From NCBI GenBank assembly GCA_019459485.1, contig JAIBEZ010000044.1:81613-145612 (forward strand): a stretch of DNA of 64,000 nt, read 5' to 3'. Under the pieces are notes generated by a model. The model made no database searches, was not told the origin of the DNA, and saw only the letters and a program-made list of their open reading frames with translations. The DNA comes from Prolixibacteraceae bacterium. GTDB lineage: Bacteria; Bacteroidota; Bacteroidia; Bacteroidales; Prolixibacteraceae. This document shows, in pieces, positions 19,532 to 28,674 of this stretch (the stretch's first letter is position 1; the number at the start of each line of letters is the position of its first letter). A program made the position numbers and the translations under genes.

Positions 19532-20043
19532 CTCAATTTCAAGCAACAATTTTCTTGCTTTGCTCCTGATGATTTGCCAGAGGTAGGATTTCCTGAATTC
19601 ACAACAGAAAATTTCAAAAGCTGCATCGCAGCTGAAATTGACATTTTTGATCCTATTTTGGATGGAAAATTCTTATGCCTCTGGCCGAATCAGCCCGCCT
19701 TTGTTAAAAGAAGTTAAATTCAGGGCTTTTCGTCAAATATTCTCCAAAACGCCGAATTTCAGGTAAGGGTATTTGTTTCGTGAGTTGTTATATAATCGTA
19801 TTGCGGAATTTTTTTTCATAAGTTTGTTATGGTTTTTGAATATGGACTTAGGGTCTGACTTAAAAACTTTAAAGGGTGTGGGGTGAGATCCGACACCCTT
19901 TTTAATTTTGTTATATTTGGCAAATCAAATTTCTATAGAAAGTAGTGGGAATTATACTTTTCCATCTCCTTGCCTTCTTTGATAAGATTTCGAAATTTTG
20001 TAGTTTCACACTGGATATAATAATTCAAGATATATTAATTCAC
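19532..20043 (+). other. 512-bp stretch without an intact gene
   Basis: The first 186 bases continue in frame with the preceding methylase to a TAA at 19715-19717, giving a protein-like sequence without a start codon (DLPEVGFPEFTTENFKS, then DPILDGKFLCLWPN). This looks like a relic or part of a dispersed element, not a gene. A terminator-like hairpin lies at 19871-19906. The rest is AT-rich and unremarkable. Confidence 0.4.
19871..19906 (+). terminator. Terminator-like hairpin in a gene-poor gap
   Basis: AAAGGGTGT (19871-19879) pairs with ACACCCTTT (19893-19901), followed by further T. It is 340 bp beyond the last stop codon, so it would end an unusually long 3' tail or an unrecognised transcript. 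Confidence 0.6.
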
Positions 20044-20346
20044 ATGGATCTGCCATTACAACAATCTCAACCGAAAATAAGGCCATTTCTCTTATGGGAT
20101 GTGACCCGTGAAGGATTTGATTTTTCAAAAAACAAGCAATTGGTAATTGAAAGAACCTGCTCTTTAGGTAATTTTTCTGATTTCAAAGAGATTGTTCGCT
20201 TTTATGGATTCGATACCATAAAAAAGGAGCTTATAAAATCTGCGTCTTTGGATCGAAAATCGCTTTCCTTTTTCAGCCTTTTTTTTGATATTCCACTAGA
20301 AAAATTCAAATGCTATTCAAAGAACCTGTTGCTCCTTCAACATTAA
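20044..20346 (+). CDS. DUF6922 protein, partner of AbiEii-type toxin
   Basis: 100 residues from the ATG at 20044 (a 33-residue longer frame has a hydrophobic leader that looks like noncoding AT-rich DNA). RPFLLWDVTREGFDFSKNKQLVIERTCSLGNFSDFKEIVRFYGFDTIKKEL and SLSFFSLFFDIPLEKFKCY match the DUF6922 layout (F-W-D, ERV-like block, L-x-F-W). In Bacteroidota this small protein sits directly ahead of AbiEii-like nucleotidyltransferases, as here, with a 37-base overlap. Likely antitoxin or regulator (inference). Confidence 0.82.
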   Translation: MDLPLQQSQPKIRPFLLWDVTREGFDFSKNKQLVIERTCSLGNFSDFKEIVRFYGFDTIKKELIKSASLDRKSLSFFSLFFDIPLEKFKCYSKNLLLLQH

Positions 20347-20966
20347 AAATTATTCAAAAGCTTTTCAGTATTGATGACCTGTACCATTTTGATTTGGTGG
20401 GAGGAACTGCTCTGGCCTTGCAAATCGGTCATCGGATTTCTGTTGACATTGACATGTTCACCAAAAGTGTCTTTGATAACAAACAATTAAAGGAATGTTT
20501 GCTTGAAAATTTTCAAGGGCACGATATAACTTTTGACTATGAAGCAAAAAACACACTAATCGGTTCAATCGACCAAATTAAAGTTGATTTCATCCGCCAT
20601 TCTTATCCAACGATTAAGGAAACAAAAGCAATTGAAGGAATCAGGCTTTGTTCTTTGGAAGATATTGCCGCAATGAAAGTAAGTGCAATAACAGATAATG
20701 GCACACGGATCAAAGATTTTGTTGACCTGTATTATCTCCTTCATCATTTCAAATTAGACGAGATAATTCAGTTTTACGAACAAAAATACCAGTCTGAAAA
20801 TTCGTTTCATGCACTTAAAAGTATAACTTATTTTAATGATCTGGATATTGAAAGTATTAACAACATCAACTTTATAAAGAACAAAAGGATTACATTTGAA
20901 AAGCTTAGATCTATTCTAGTTAAAGAAACTGAAGATTATCTAAAAAAAATAATCGGTAGAAAATAG
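20310..20966 (+). CDS. AbiEii/AbiGii-family nucleotidyltransferase toxin
   Basis: 218 residues. FDLVGGTALALQIGHRISVDIDMFT is the GGTAL...R-x-S-x-D-x-D/F motif of DUF1814/AbiEii; the Asp pair is kept, as is IDQIKVDFIRH and the later LEDIAAMKVSAITDNGTRIKDFVDLYYL block with Lys and the D-x-x-D-L-Y. Type IV toxin-antitoxin and abortive-infection members transfer nucleotides to RNA. Overlaps the DUF6922 gene by 37 bp. Appears complete, ending 30 bp before glmM on the same strand. Phage defence is plausible but not shown. Confidence 0.88.
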   Translation: MLFKEPVAPSTLKIIQKLFSIDDLYHFDLVGGTALALQIGHRISVDIDMFTKSVFDNKQLKECLLENFQGHDITFDYEAKNTLIGSIDQIKVDFIRHSYPTIKETKAIEGIRLCSLEDIAAMKVSAITDNGTRIKDFVDLYYLLHHFKLDEIIQFYEQKYQSENSFHALKSITYFNDLDIESINNINFIKNKRITFEKLRSILVKETEDYLKKIIGRK

Positions 20967-20996
20967 GGTTTTTATTAATAATTTATCAATCATTTT

Positions 20997-22382
20997 ATGA
21001 CCTTAATCAGATCAATATCAGGAATTCGCGGAACAATTGGCGGTAAACCGGGCGAAGGTTTAAGTCCGCTCGATGTGGTAAAATATACAGCAGCCTATGC
21101 CGAATGGGCCAAACAACAACATCCCGGACAAACAATCACCATTGTTGTTGGCCGCGATGCACGCATTTCAGGGCCGATGGTTCAGTCGCTGGTGGTGGCC
21201 ACACTTTCAGGAATGGGTTGTCTGGTCGTTGATTTGGGAATGGCAACAACTCCCACCACCGAGATCGCGGTGAAGGAAGAACAGGCGCAGGGCGGAATTA
21301 TCCTTACTGCCAGCCATAACCCAAAACAGTGGAATGCCTTGAAATTGCTCAATCACAATGGCGAATTTCTGGATGCTGCCGAGGGTGCTTTGGTTTTGGA
21401 AATTGCAGAAAATGAATCGTATAGCTTTGCCGAAGTGGACGATTTGGGCGAAGTATTTATTAAAGATTATACCGATATTCATATTCAGCAAGTGCTTGAT
21501 TTGGGGTTGGTGGATGTGGAAGCTATTCGAAAAGCGGAATTCAGTGTTGCCATTGATGCAGTGAATTCTGTGGGCGGAGTAGTAATTCCGGAGTTGCTGA
21601 GAGCACTGGGTGTGAAAGTAATTGTTGAGATTAACTGCGACGCAACCGGTCATTTTGCCCATACTCCGGAACCACTTCCCGAAAACCTGGTTGAGACTGC
21701 TGAAATTATTCGCAACGAGTCGGTTGATGTTGGTTTTGTAGTCGATCCTGATGTTGACAGGCTGGCAATTATCAGCGAAGACGGTTCGATGTTCAACGAA
21801 GAATATTCATTGGTTTCAATTGCCGATTATGTATTGAGTCAGACTCCCGGAAATACGGTTTCGAATTTGTCGTCGTCGCGGGCCTTGCGCGATATTACCG
21901 AAAAACATGGTGGAACTTATTATGCATCGGCTGTTGGAGAGGTGAATGTGGTTGCCAAAATGAAAGCCGTCGATGCGGTAATTGGCGGCGAAGGAAACGG
22001 TGGAATTATTTATCCTGCTTCGCATTACGGACGCGACTCTTTGGTTGGAATTGCCCTGTTTTTAAGTTTGCTGGCAAAGTCAGGGTTAAAATGTTCAGAG
22101 TTACGTAAAACTTATCCCGACTATTTCATCTCGAAAAATAAAATTGAACTCACTCCTGAAATTGATGTGGATGACATTCTGGTGAAAATGAAAGTAAAAT
22201 ACAAGCACGAACAGGTGACCGATATCGATGGCGTTAAAATTGATTTTGCTGACAGATGGGTGCATTTGCGTAAATCGAACACCGAAGCAATTATCCGGAT
22301 TTATGCCGAAGCTCCTTCGATGACCGAAGCTGACCTACTGGCACAAACCATTATTCAGGATATCAAATCGTTGATTGCCTAA
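20997..22382 (+). CDS. glmM: Phosphoglucosamine mutase (phosphohexomutase)
   Basis: 461 residues. GIRGTIGGKPGEGLSP at the N-terminus, phosphoserine loop LTASHNPKQWNALKLL with Ser at about residue 106, Mg-binding DPDVDRLAI, substrate loop GGEGNGGIIYP and the phosphate-binding RKSNTEAIIRIYAEAP. Bacteroidota typically use this protein as GlmM for UDP-GlcNAc precursor synthesis; phosphomannomutase activity cannot be excluded by sequence. Cytoplasmic. A shared terminator hairpin separates it from the convergent secreted protein gene. Confidence 0.92.
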   Translation: MTLIRSISGIRGTIGGKPGEGLSPLDVVKYTAAYAEWAKQQHPGQTITIVVGRDARISGPMVQSLVVATLSGMGCLVVDLGMATTPTTEIAVKEEQAQGGIILTASHNPKQWNALKLLNHNGEFLDAAEGALVLEIAENESYSFAEVDDLGEVFIKDYTDIHIQQVLDLGLVDVEAIRKAEFSVAIDAVNSVGGVVIPELLRALGVKVIVEINCDATGHFAHTPEPLPENLVETAEIIRNESVDVGFVVDPDVDRLAIISEDGSMFNEEYSLVSIADYVLSQTPGNTVSNLSSSRALRDITEKHGGTYYASAVGEVNVVAKMKAVDAVIGGEGNGGIIYPASHYGRDSLVGIALFLSLLAKSGLKCSELRKTYPDYFISKNKIELTPEIDVDDILVKMKVKYKHEQVTDIDGVKIDFADRWVHLRKSNTEAIIRIYAEAPSMTEADLLAQTIIQDIKSLIA

Positions 22383-22391
22383 ATGTGAAAA

Positions 22392-22431
22392 AAGCTGGTC
22401 AATTTCCTATTTGAACTGACCAGCTTCTTTT
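22392..22431. terminator. Bidirectional terminator between glmM and the convergent gene
   Basis: AAGCTGGTCA (22392-22401) pairs perfectly with TGACCAGCTT (22417-22426); A-run before and T-rich run after allow function on either strand. Confidence 0.85.
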
Positions 22432-22446
22432 ATTTATCTTTCAATA

Positions 22447-23418
22447 TTATTGGATTCCTTCCTTTTTCTTCACTAACTGACCTACAATTGCCTCTTTTTC
22501 CTGAATTACCAATTGTTGTCTTTTTAGATCAATGTCGTTTTTATCGATCTTGTTTTTTGCCGATTTGATATCCATTTCTTTCGATTTGATTTTCCCTTTC
22601 GAGGATTTTATCTCCCGGAAATAGCCTGATTTTTCCTTTTCAAGAACTTTCAGTTCCTTTTTTGCTTCATCAAATTCAGGAGTGCCTTTTAACATGGTCG
22701 AAAATGATACCTTTTTCAAATTGATAATTTCGTTCACCCTCACAATGTCATTTTCCAAAGCAAAAATACTGGCATTGTATTCCTGAATATTTGACTCGTA
22801 CCGCGTGATTGCTTTCTCTTCCCTTTTTGTTTTCGATTCAATATCCTTCAGCACACCTTCCTGTTTCGATACTTCCTTTTTTGCTTCTTTAATTTGGTTG
22901 TCAACTACACTTTGGTAGGCTTCCACTCCAAAATCACGGACGTAACTTTTGAGTGACATAAATCTTTCTGCATCAACATTTGATTCACTAATAAACGCAG
23001 AATCGGTGTATTGAAAAAAAGCGCTGAACTGACAACCTTCAGCCAGTTGAGTGATCCGCGCGTAAACATCCATCGAATATTTTGAAATCTCGTTTACTTC
23101 GATGGATCTTACATACATCTCACCCCCTTTTGTTTCAACTTTTAATCGGTCGCGGCTGGCCCTGTTTTCTTCACTTTTAAAAATATTGCCAACCTGAGTG
23201 GCAAGGTTGCTGATCCGTTCTCCTATACTTCTGTTATTGACATACTTTTTCCATACAGGCTCAACTTCTTCGGTTTTCGCTTCCGGAATCACTACAGTGA
23301 AAGCCATCTGAGTCCCTTTTGACATTGATTTTTCGCCCGTTTCGACTACTACCTTGTATTGCGAACTGGCATTTAAAGCCATTGTAATGGCTGCGAATAA
23401 TAAGAAAATTTGTTTCAT
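22447..23418 (-). CDS. Secreted coiled-coil protein, unknown
   Basis: 323 residues from the ATG at 23418, which opens a signal peptide (KQIFLLFAAITMALNASSQ). Residues ~20-150 are a globular domain with KVVVETGEKSMSKGTQMAFTV and GEMYVRSIEVNEISKYSMDVYARI; residues ~165-320 are a long charged coiled coil (KEVSKQEGVLKDIESKTKREEKAI, KSSKGKIKSKEMDIKSAKNKID). I do not recognise a named family. Predicted periplasmic. Follows a second secreted protein gene on the same strand by 67 bp. Confidence 0.75.
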   Translation of the reverse strand: MKQIFLLFAAITMALNASSQYKVVVETGEKSMSKGTQMAFTVVIPEAKTEEVEPVWKKYVNNRSIGERISNLATQVGNIFKSEENRASRDRLKVETKGGEMYVRSIEVNEISKYSMDVYARITQLAEGCQFSAFFQYTDSAFISESNVDAERFMSLKSYVRDFGVEAYQSVVDNQIKEAKKEVSKQEGVLKDIESKTKREEKAITRYESNIQEYNASIFALENDIVRVNEIINLKKVSFSTMLKGTPEFDEAKKELKVLEKEKSGYFREIKSSKGKIKSKEMDIKSAKNKIDKNDIDLKRQQLVIQEKEAIVGQLVKKKEGIQ

Positions 23419-23485
23419 TGGTGGTTTTTTTACTGAAACGAATAACAAATCTTTTTTGTTTATGATCTATATATTTATTTGTTCT

Positions 23486-24082
23486 TTACTTTACTTTTTT
23501 TTTTACCAGTTGATAATGAGAAGTTAGCTTTTTTCGTTGTCTTTTTTCTTCTGATCCGGCAACTAAACTGATAATTTTCCCAATAGGAGAACGTACGGTT
23601 GGGCCGAAAAACGGGCTGAATCCTTTGGTATGTGAACCATGTTGTTCGTAAAAATAACTTTGTCGCGATTTAATGTCGAAGCCTTCCGGTTTTTTTAGGG
23701 GGGAAAGGCGCTTTATGTCATCGACTGTTTCTTCCAGATTTTTTAGTTCCTTTTCATTTTTATCTGTAACGTCAACCTGCATCAATTCCACAATTTGAGG
23801 TTCGAGTACGATATACCGGCCATTGTGTTTTTCATTGATGATCCGCTTTTTGTAAGCGATGTGATAAACCAAAAACGAATCTTCCAAAGCGATTTCTATC
23901 TGAAAGAATCCATTTGTATTCGTTCTCGTAGTTTTACCTGTCCTGATGTTTATGATTGCCACATCAGATACAGGAACAGAGTCGTTGCCAACAACAATTC
24001 CCGATAGCATCGTTTCTTTCGTATTTTGAGAATAACCTTCAAATACGAATAAAAAGAAAAGAGGTATCAAAATAAATCTCAT
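23486..24082 (-). CDS. Secreted protein with CarboxypepD_reg-like domain
   Basis: 198 residues, signal peptide RFILIPLFFLFVFEGYSQ. Residues ~25-90 (MLSGIVVGNDSVPVSDVAIINIRTGKTTRTNTNGFFQIEI) form the carboxypeptidase regulatory-like beta sandwich common in Bacteroidota outer-membrane and periplasmic proteins, as at the N-terminus of TonB receptors, but there is no barrel here. The basic C-terminus (EKRQRKKLTSHYQLVKKKVK) is a conserved-looking tail. Function unknown; probably co-transcribed with the coiled-coil gene downstream. Confidence 0.82.
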   Translation of the reverse strand: MRFILIPLFFLFVFEGYSQNTKETMLSGIVVGNDSVPVSDVAIINIRTGKTTRTNTNGFFQIEIALEDSFLVYHIAYKKRIINEKHNGRYIVLEPQIVELMQVDVTDKNEKELKNLEETVDDIKRLSPLKKPEGFDIKSRQSYFYEQHGSHTKGFSPFFGPTVRSPIGKIISLVAGSEEKRQRKKLTSHYQLVKKKVK

Positions 24083-24397
24083 CCGGCTGAGTTTTGATTT
24101 AGTTAGCTAATTTACAGAGAATTTTAATTAATAAATCATAAACAAGTTTAAGAATGCTTTAAGTTGAAATTTAAATTGTATGTTGACAGGAAAAAATATT
24201 CGATTAAATGATAGATATGATGTAATAGAACATATGATTTGTTTACCTATTTGGCACAAATGTTGAGCAAAATGCCTGTCAAAATTCAATTTTAACCTGA
24301 CGTAAGTGGCAGAATTATGAGTTTATGATATAGAAACTATTTAGGTCTTTTTGCTGTTTGAAATGAACCAACTAAAATTAAAAAATAACGATTAACC
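24083..24397. other. 315-bp divergent intergenic region
   Basis: AT-rich. Apart from the sigma-54-like site at 24252-24266 and a loose inverted pair TTGACAGG (about 24183) / CCTGTCAA (about 24275), I see nothing in it. It separates the divergent secreted-protein unit and the export operon, so it should hold promoters for both. Confidence 0.5.
24252..24266 (+). promoter_or_regulatory. Sigma-54-like promoter (-24/-12) before the export operon
   Basis: TGGCACaaatgTTGA matches the sigma-54 consensus TGGCAC-N5-TTGC at all listed positions but the last (A for C), with correct GG-to-TTG spacing. It lies 131 bp before the first adaptor gene. No enhancer-binding regulator gene lies in the window. Candidate only. 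Confidence 0.4.
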
Positions 24398-25786
24398 ATG
24401 AGTACCAAAAGAATCTTCTACATTGCAATTCCTGCTGTTTTGCTCCTTGTCCTTTATTTTTCCCTTCGAAAGGGTGAAGCCGATTTGTCACAAATTACTG
24501 TCAATGTTCAGCGTGGCACTTTCAACTCGGTTATTTTTTCTTCCGGTCAGCTTGAATCAGAGAAGTCGGAAAGTATAAACATACCCGAGAAGTTGAACGA
24601 CCGTAATTTGCGAATTTATGAATTGACCATTACCGATATGGTTGAAGAGGGTACATGGGTCGATTCGGGCAGTTACGTGGCAACGCTTGATCACAAGGCA
24701 GTTGAGGAGCAGCTAAAAGCAGCCCAGGATGAAATGGATCGGACATTGTCGGAATATGAAGACAGTAAAATTGATTCGAACCTCAATCTAAGTAATCAGC
24801 GCGATTTAATTGTAAACGCCCGGCTCGATCTGGAAGAAAAGAAAATTATCATGGAAGAGTCGGTTTACGAATCGCCTTCCATTCAGAAAAAAGCGGCCAT
24901 GGACAACGACAAGGCTGCACGTAAACTGGAGCAGGAGCAAAAAGCTTACATTCTGAAGAAGAAACAGGAAGAAAACAGGGTTGACAGAAGGTATATCAGC
25001 TACCGGCAGGTATTGGAGCGATCGCAGGAACTTGACAAACTATTTAATTCGCTTGAAATTACAGCTCCCAAAGCAGGCATTCTTACCTATTTTAAATATC
25101 CATGGGGTGAAATTACTAAAACCGGGTCGAAAGTAGGCCCATATAATTCTGTAATAGCAACCATTCCTGAAATGACCAACCTGATTTCAAGAACCTACAT
25201 CAACGAAATCGATATTTCGAAAATAAAAATCGGACAGAACGTAAAGCTTGGGATTGATGCTTTCCCTGCAAAAGAATTGACTGGCGAAGTAATAGCGGTT
25301 GCAAATATTGGTCAGGCAATGCCCAACAGCGATGCCAAAGTGTTTGAGGTGAAAATAAAAATTTTCGGTAAAGACAAAGACCTGAAACCTGCAATGACGA
25401 CCAGTAACGCTATTCAGGCCAATACATTTGCCGATACATTAATGCTTGCTTCGGATGCAGTGTTCGAAAACGACAGCCTGAAATTTGTATATCTGGGAAA
25501 AGATAATCAGGTAAAACAAATTGTATGGCTTGGCGATGAAAACGAGAACTATGTGCTCATCAGAAAGGGGCTAAAGAAAGACGATGTAGTTTGGCTCACT
25601 GAACCCGCGAATGCAAATGAACTTAAATTCCAGGGACTTGAGATTTATGAAGAAATGCAAAATGAAAAAGAAAATATCAAAATTCAGGCAGAAAAAGAAA
25701 GGGAAGAAATGCAAAATAAACAACCGGCTCCGGGAATTTTGCCTGCTTCGGGCCCGATGCCACCCAGAACTGTCTTGAAAAACTGA
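24398..25786 (+). CDS. HlyD/MacA-type periplasmic adaptor protein
   Basis: 462 residues with one N-terminal membrane helix (IFYIAIPAVLLLVLYFSL). A biotinyl/lipoyl half-motif (DMVEEGTWVDSGSYVATLD), a long coiled-coil hairpin (~residues 105-205), the second lipoyl half (LEITAPKAGILTYFKYPWGEITKTGSKVGPYNSV) and a beta-barrel (ISKIKIGQNVKLGIDAFPAKELTGEV) follow in the usual order. It joins an inner-membrane ABC permease to TolC. First gene of a four-gene operon with spacings of 23, 19 and 5 bp. A divergent paralogue closes the operon. The C-terminus is a Pro/Glu-rich tail of no known role. Confidence 0.92.
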   Translation: MSTKRIFYIAIPAVLLLVLYFSLRKGEADLSQITVNVQRGTFNSVIFSSGQLESEKSESINIPEKLNDRNLRIYELTITDMVEEGTWVDSGSYVATLDHKAVEEQLKAAQDEMDRTLSEYEDSKIDSNLNLSNQRDLIVNARLDLEEKKIIMEESVYESPSIQKKAAMDNDKAARKLEQEQKAYILKKKQEENRVDRRYISYRQVLERSQELDKLFNSLEITAPKAGILTYFKYPWGEITKTGSKVGPYNSVIATIPEMTNLISRTYINEIDISKIKIGQNVKLGIDAFPAKELTGEVIAVANIGQAMPNSDAKVFEVKIKIFGKDKDLKPAMTTSNAIQANTFADTLMLASDAVFENDSLKFVYLGKDNQVKQIVWLGDENENYVLIRKGLKKDDVVWLTEPANANELKFQGLEIYEEMQNEKENIKIQAEKEREEMQNKQPAPGILPASGPMPPRTVLKN

Positions 25787-25809
25787 ACAGCCTCCCAAAA
25801 TAAAAAGCT

Positions 25810-27162
25810 ATGATTTTTAAAAAATATTTTCATGATATAGTGATTGGTTTTGAGGCAATTATTGCCAATAAGCTAAAATCGATACTAACAGCGCTCGGTA
25901 TTATTTTCGGAGTTGCGGCAGTAATAAGTATGCTCGCCATCGGCAAGGGAGCTGAACAGGAAATTCTGGAACAGATAAAAATGGTTGGTGTTAATAATAT
26001 CATCATTACCCCAACCGAAGTTTCTTCAGGCGGAACCACTGAGAGTAGTTCGGATGAAAAATCGGGCGCCAAAAAATTCTCACGTGGTTTGACAATGCAG
26101 GACTTGGAAGCCATTCAGGAAATTATCCCAACCATAAGTATGGTCAGTCCGGTAATCTCTTACAATTATTCGGCTATCATCGACGGGAAAAGCAAACCGG
26201 TGGTGCTGGAAGGTGTAAACTCGAATTATTTCAGCTTGTTTAATATTGGATTGCAATCGGGCGAAATATTTAAGACTGTTCAGGAAGAATCAGGTCAGCC
26301 GGTGTGCTTAATTGGCGACAATATTAAAACAGTATTTTTCAACCAGGAAGATCCCGTGGGCCAATATATTAAATGTGGGCAAATCTGGCTGAAAATAATT
26401 GGAGTGATCGAACGGCGCGACTTTACAGCTTCGGCTTCCGACGAAATGGGAATCAGCAGTTCCGACAATAAAATTTTCGTACCTGCACAAACCATCATGA
26501 TGAGGTTCAAAAACAGGGCGCTGATTCGTGCCGATGAGGTCGAAAAATCAAATGCGCGAAGAAGAATTGTAATTTCAGATTCCAACACACAAACCGCATC
26601 TGAGGACAAAAATCCGAACCAGCTGGACAAGATCATTCTTCAGGTAAATGAAACCGAGCAGCTGGGAGCTACGGCCAACATTGTAAAAAAGATGCTCTTA
26701 CGCCGCCATTCAGGATTGTACGATTTTGAAGTTACCATTCCTGAATTGCTGCTCAAACAGCAGCAACGCACAAAAAAAATCTTCAACATCGTTTTGGGCG
26801 CCATTGCCGGAATTTCGCTCATTGTTGGTGGTATCGGTATTATGAACATCATGCTTGCATCGGTAATGGAGCGAATCCGCGAAATCGGCACACGGCAGGC
26901 GATCGGCGCTTCCAGAAAAGATATTGTTGCCCAGTTTCTGGCCGAATCAACGCTGATAAGTATTTCAGGAGGAATTATAGGGATTGTGCTTGGAATAGTA
27001 CTGTCTAAAATAATCACAGCGATGTTCGATATCAAAACCGTGATTTCATTTTTCAGCATTTTCATCGCATTCGGAGTTTCGGCACTGATCGGAATTATGT
27101 TCGGATACATGCCGGCCAAGCGTGCCGCTGAGAAAGATCCGGTTGAATCATTACGCGCCTAA
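25810..27162 (+). CDS. MacB/FtsX-type ABC transporter permease
   Basis: 450 residues. MacB_PCD N-terminus with first membrane helix (LKSILTALGIIFGVAAVISMLAIGKG), a large periplasmic domain, then the three-helix FtsX core (IVLGAIAGISLIVGGIGIMNIMLASVMERIREIGTRQAIGA; LISISGGIIGIVLGIVLSKII; GVSALIGIMFGYMPAKRAAEKDPVESLRA). No nucleotide-binding domain is fused and none is encoded in the operon, unlike true MacB; an ATPase must come from elsewhere. Likely exports a peptide, lipid or drug through the downstream TolC. Substrate unknown. Confidence 0.93.
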   Translation: MIFKKYFHDIVIGFEAIIANKLKSILTALGIIFGVAAVISMLAIGKGAEQEILEQIKMVGVNNIIITPTEVSSGGTTESSSDEKSGAKKFSRGLTMQDLEAIQEIIPTISMVSPVISYNYSAIIDGKSKPVVLEGVNSNYFSLFNIGLQSGEIFKTVQEESGQPVCLIGDNIKTVFFNQEDPVGQYIKCGQIWLKIIGVIERRDFTASASDEMGISSSDNKIFVPAQTIMMRFKNRALIRADEVEKSNARRRIVISDSNTQTASEDKNPNQLDKIILQVNETEQLGATANIVKKMLLRRHSGLYDFEVTIPELLLKQQQRTKKIFNIVLGAIAGISLIVGGIGIMNIMLASVMERIREIGTRQAIGASRKDIVAQFLAESTLISISGGIIGIVLGIVLSKIITAMFDIKTVISFFSIFIAFGVSALIGIMFGYMPAKRAAEKDPVESLRA

Positions 27163-27181
27163 CCAATAAAATCATTCAAAA

Positions 27182-28669
27182 ATGAATAAAATATTTCTTT
27201 TCCTGATCATCGTATTTTCAGGATTTAGCCTTAAAGTTTTTGCCCAGCAGGAAAATTACAATCTTAGTCTGATTGAAGTTGTAAATCTCGCATCACAGAA
27301 TTCACTCGATGCTTTCAGGTATAAAAATATGTATCTGGCAAGTTATTGGGAATTCAGGTATTACAAAGCCGACAAATTGCCAAGTCTTACACTGACAGCC
27401 ACTCCGCTCGATTTTAACCATTACCGGAAACGCGAGTATAATTTTCAGACCAATGAAGAAGAGTATGTTTTGCGCGATTATTTTAATTCGGAGATGTCGA
27501 TGCAATTGAACCAAAAGATCGGATTGACCGGGGGTAGCCTGTTTCTTAGTTCTGAACTCGGGATGGTACAAAATTTAGGTGGAGATAAAAACACTTCCTA
27601 CCAGGCAACTCCTGTAAGTATTGGTTATCAGCAGTCGCTAAACGGTTACAACGCGTTAAAGTGGCAGTCGAAAATCGAACCTGTCAAATACGAAAAAGCC
27701 AAGAAGGAGTTTGTGCAATCGCAGGAAACCCTGGCAATGAAATCTACTGCTATGTTTTTTGATCTTGTTGAAGCGCAGATACAGCTTAAAATAGCAGAAA
27801 ACAATCAATCGAATGCCGACACTTTGTACAAAATTGGCAAAGGCCGTTTTCAGGTTGGAACGGTTACGCAGGATGAATTACTGAACCTCGAATTGAACCA
27901 GCTGAATGCAACACAGTCGTTAAACAAAGCAAAGCTGGAGGTTGAGCGTTCGCAATCAGGATTGAACTCGTACCTGATGATGGATAAACAAACCCGTATC
28001 AATTGCATAGTACCATCGCAAATACCAGCGTTACAAATCAGGGCCGACGAAGCGCTGGATATGGCTTTGAAGAACAATCCGGAAATTCTGGATCAGGGAC
28101 AACAAATGCTTGAACAAGACCGTGACGTTGCCAGAGCTAAATCAGAAACCGGACTTAGTACCAGTCTTTTTGCGGTGTATGGCCTTAACCAGTCAGCTGA
28201 AAATTTCGATATGGTTTACGATGAACCCGATCAAAGCCAGCGCATGCAAATTGGATTGAGTATTCCAATTATAGATTGGGGTCGCAGAAAAGGACGGTTG
28301 ATGATGGCCGAATCGAACCGTGAAGTGGTGAATGCCCGGGTAAGACAATCGCGAATCGACTTTGAACAAAACATTTTTCAATCGGTTATGGAATTCAACC
28401 TTCAGGCCGAACAGGTTCGAAATGCCGCAAAGGCCGACACTGTTGCACAGAAAGGATACGAAGTCACTTTCCAACGTTTCCTGATAGGAAAAGTGGATGT
28501 GATCAAGCTAAATATTGCACGTAACGACCGCGAATCGGCACGAAGAGAATACATCAATGCGGTTAAAACTTACTGGAATTATTACTATCGCCTGCGAATG
28601 CTTGCATTGTACGATTTTGTTAAAGGCGAAAGCCTGACTGCCGAATACGATAAAATTATTGAAAATTAA
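27182..28669 (+). CDS. TolC-family outer-membrane factor
   Basis: 495 residues with signal peptide (NKIFLFLIIVFSGFSLKVFAQQ). Two TolC repeats, each with a long helical region: YNLSLIEVVNLASQNSLDAFRYKN opens the first, ADEALDMALKNNPEILDQGQQM the second, and the C-terminal part includes MQIGLSIPIIDWGRRKGRLMMAESN, the typical second beta strand region. Forms the trimeric outer-membrane channel for the MacB-type permease encoded just upstream and the adaptors on both sides. Length fits the family. Confidence 0.93.
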   Translation: MNKIFLFLIIVFSGFSLKVFAQQENYNLSLIEVVNLASQNSLDAFRYKNMYLASYWEFRYYKADKLPSLTLTATPLDFNHYRKREYNFQTNEEEYVLRDYFNSEMSMQLNQKIGLTGGSLFLSSELGMVQNLGGDKNTSYQATPVSIGYQQSLNGYNALKWQSKIEPVKYEKAKKEFVQSQETLAMKSTAMFFDLVEAQIQLKIAENNQSNADTLYKIGKGRFQVGTVTQDELLNLELNQLNATQSLNKAKLEVERSQSGLNSYLMMDKQTRINCIVPSQIPALQIRADEALDMALKNNPEILDQGQQMLEQDRDVARAKSETGLSTSLFAVYGLNQSAENFDMVYDEPDQSQRMQIGLSIPIIDWGRRKGRLMMAESNREVVNARVRQSRIDFEQNIFQSVMEFNLQAEQVRNAAKADTVAQKGYEVTFQRFLIGKVDVIKLNIARNDRESARREYINAVKTYWNYYYRLRMLALYDFVKGESLTAEYDKIIEN

Positions 28670-28674
28670 ACGAC

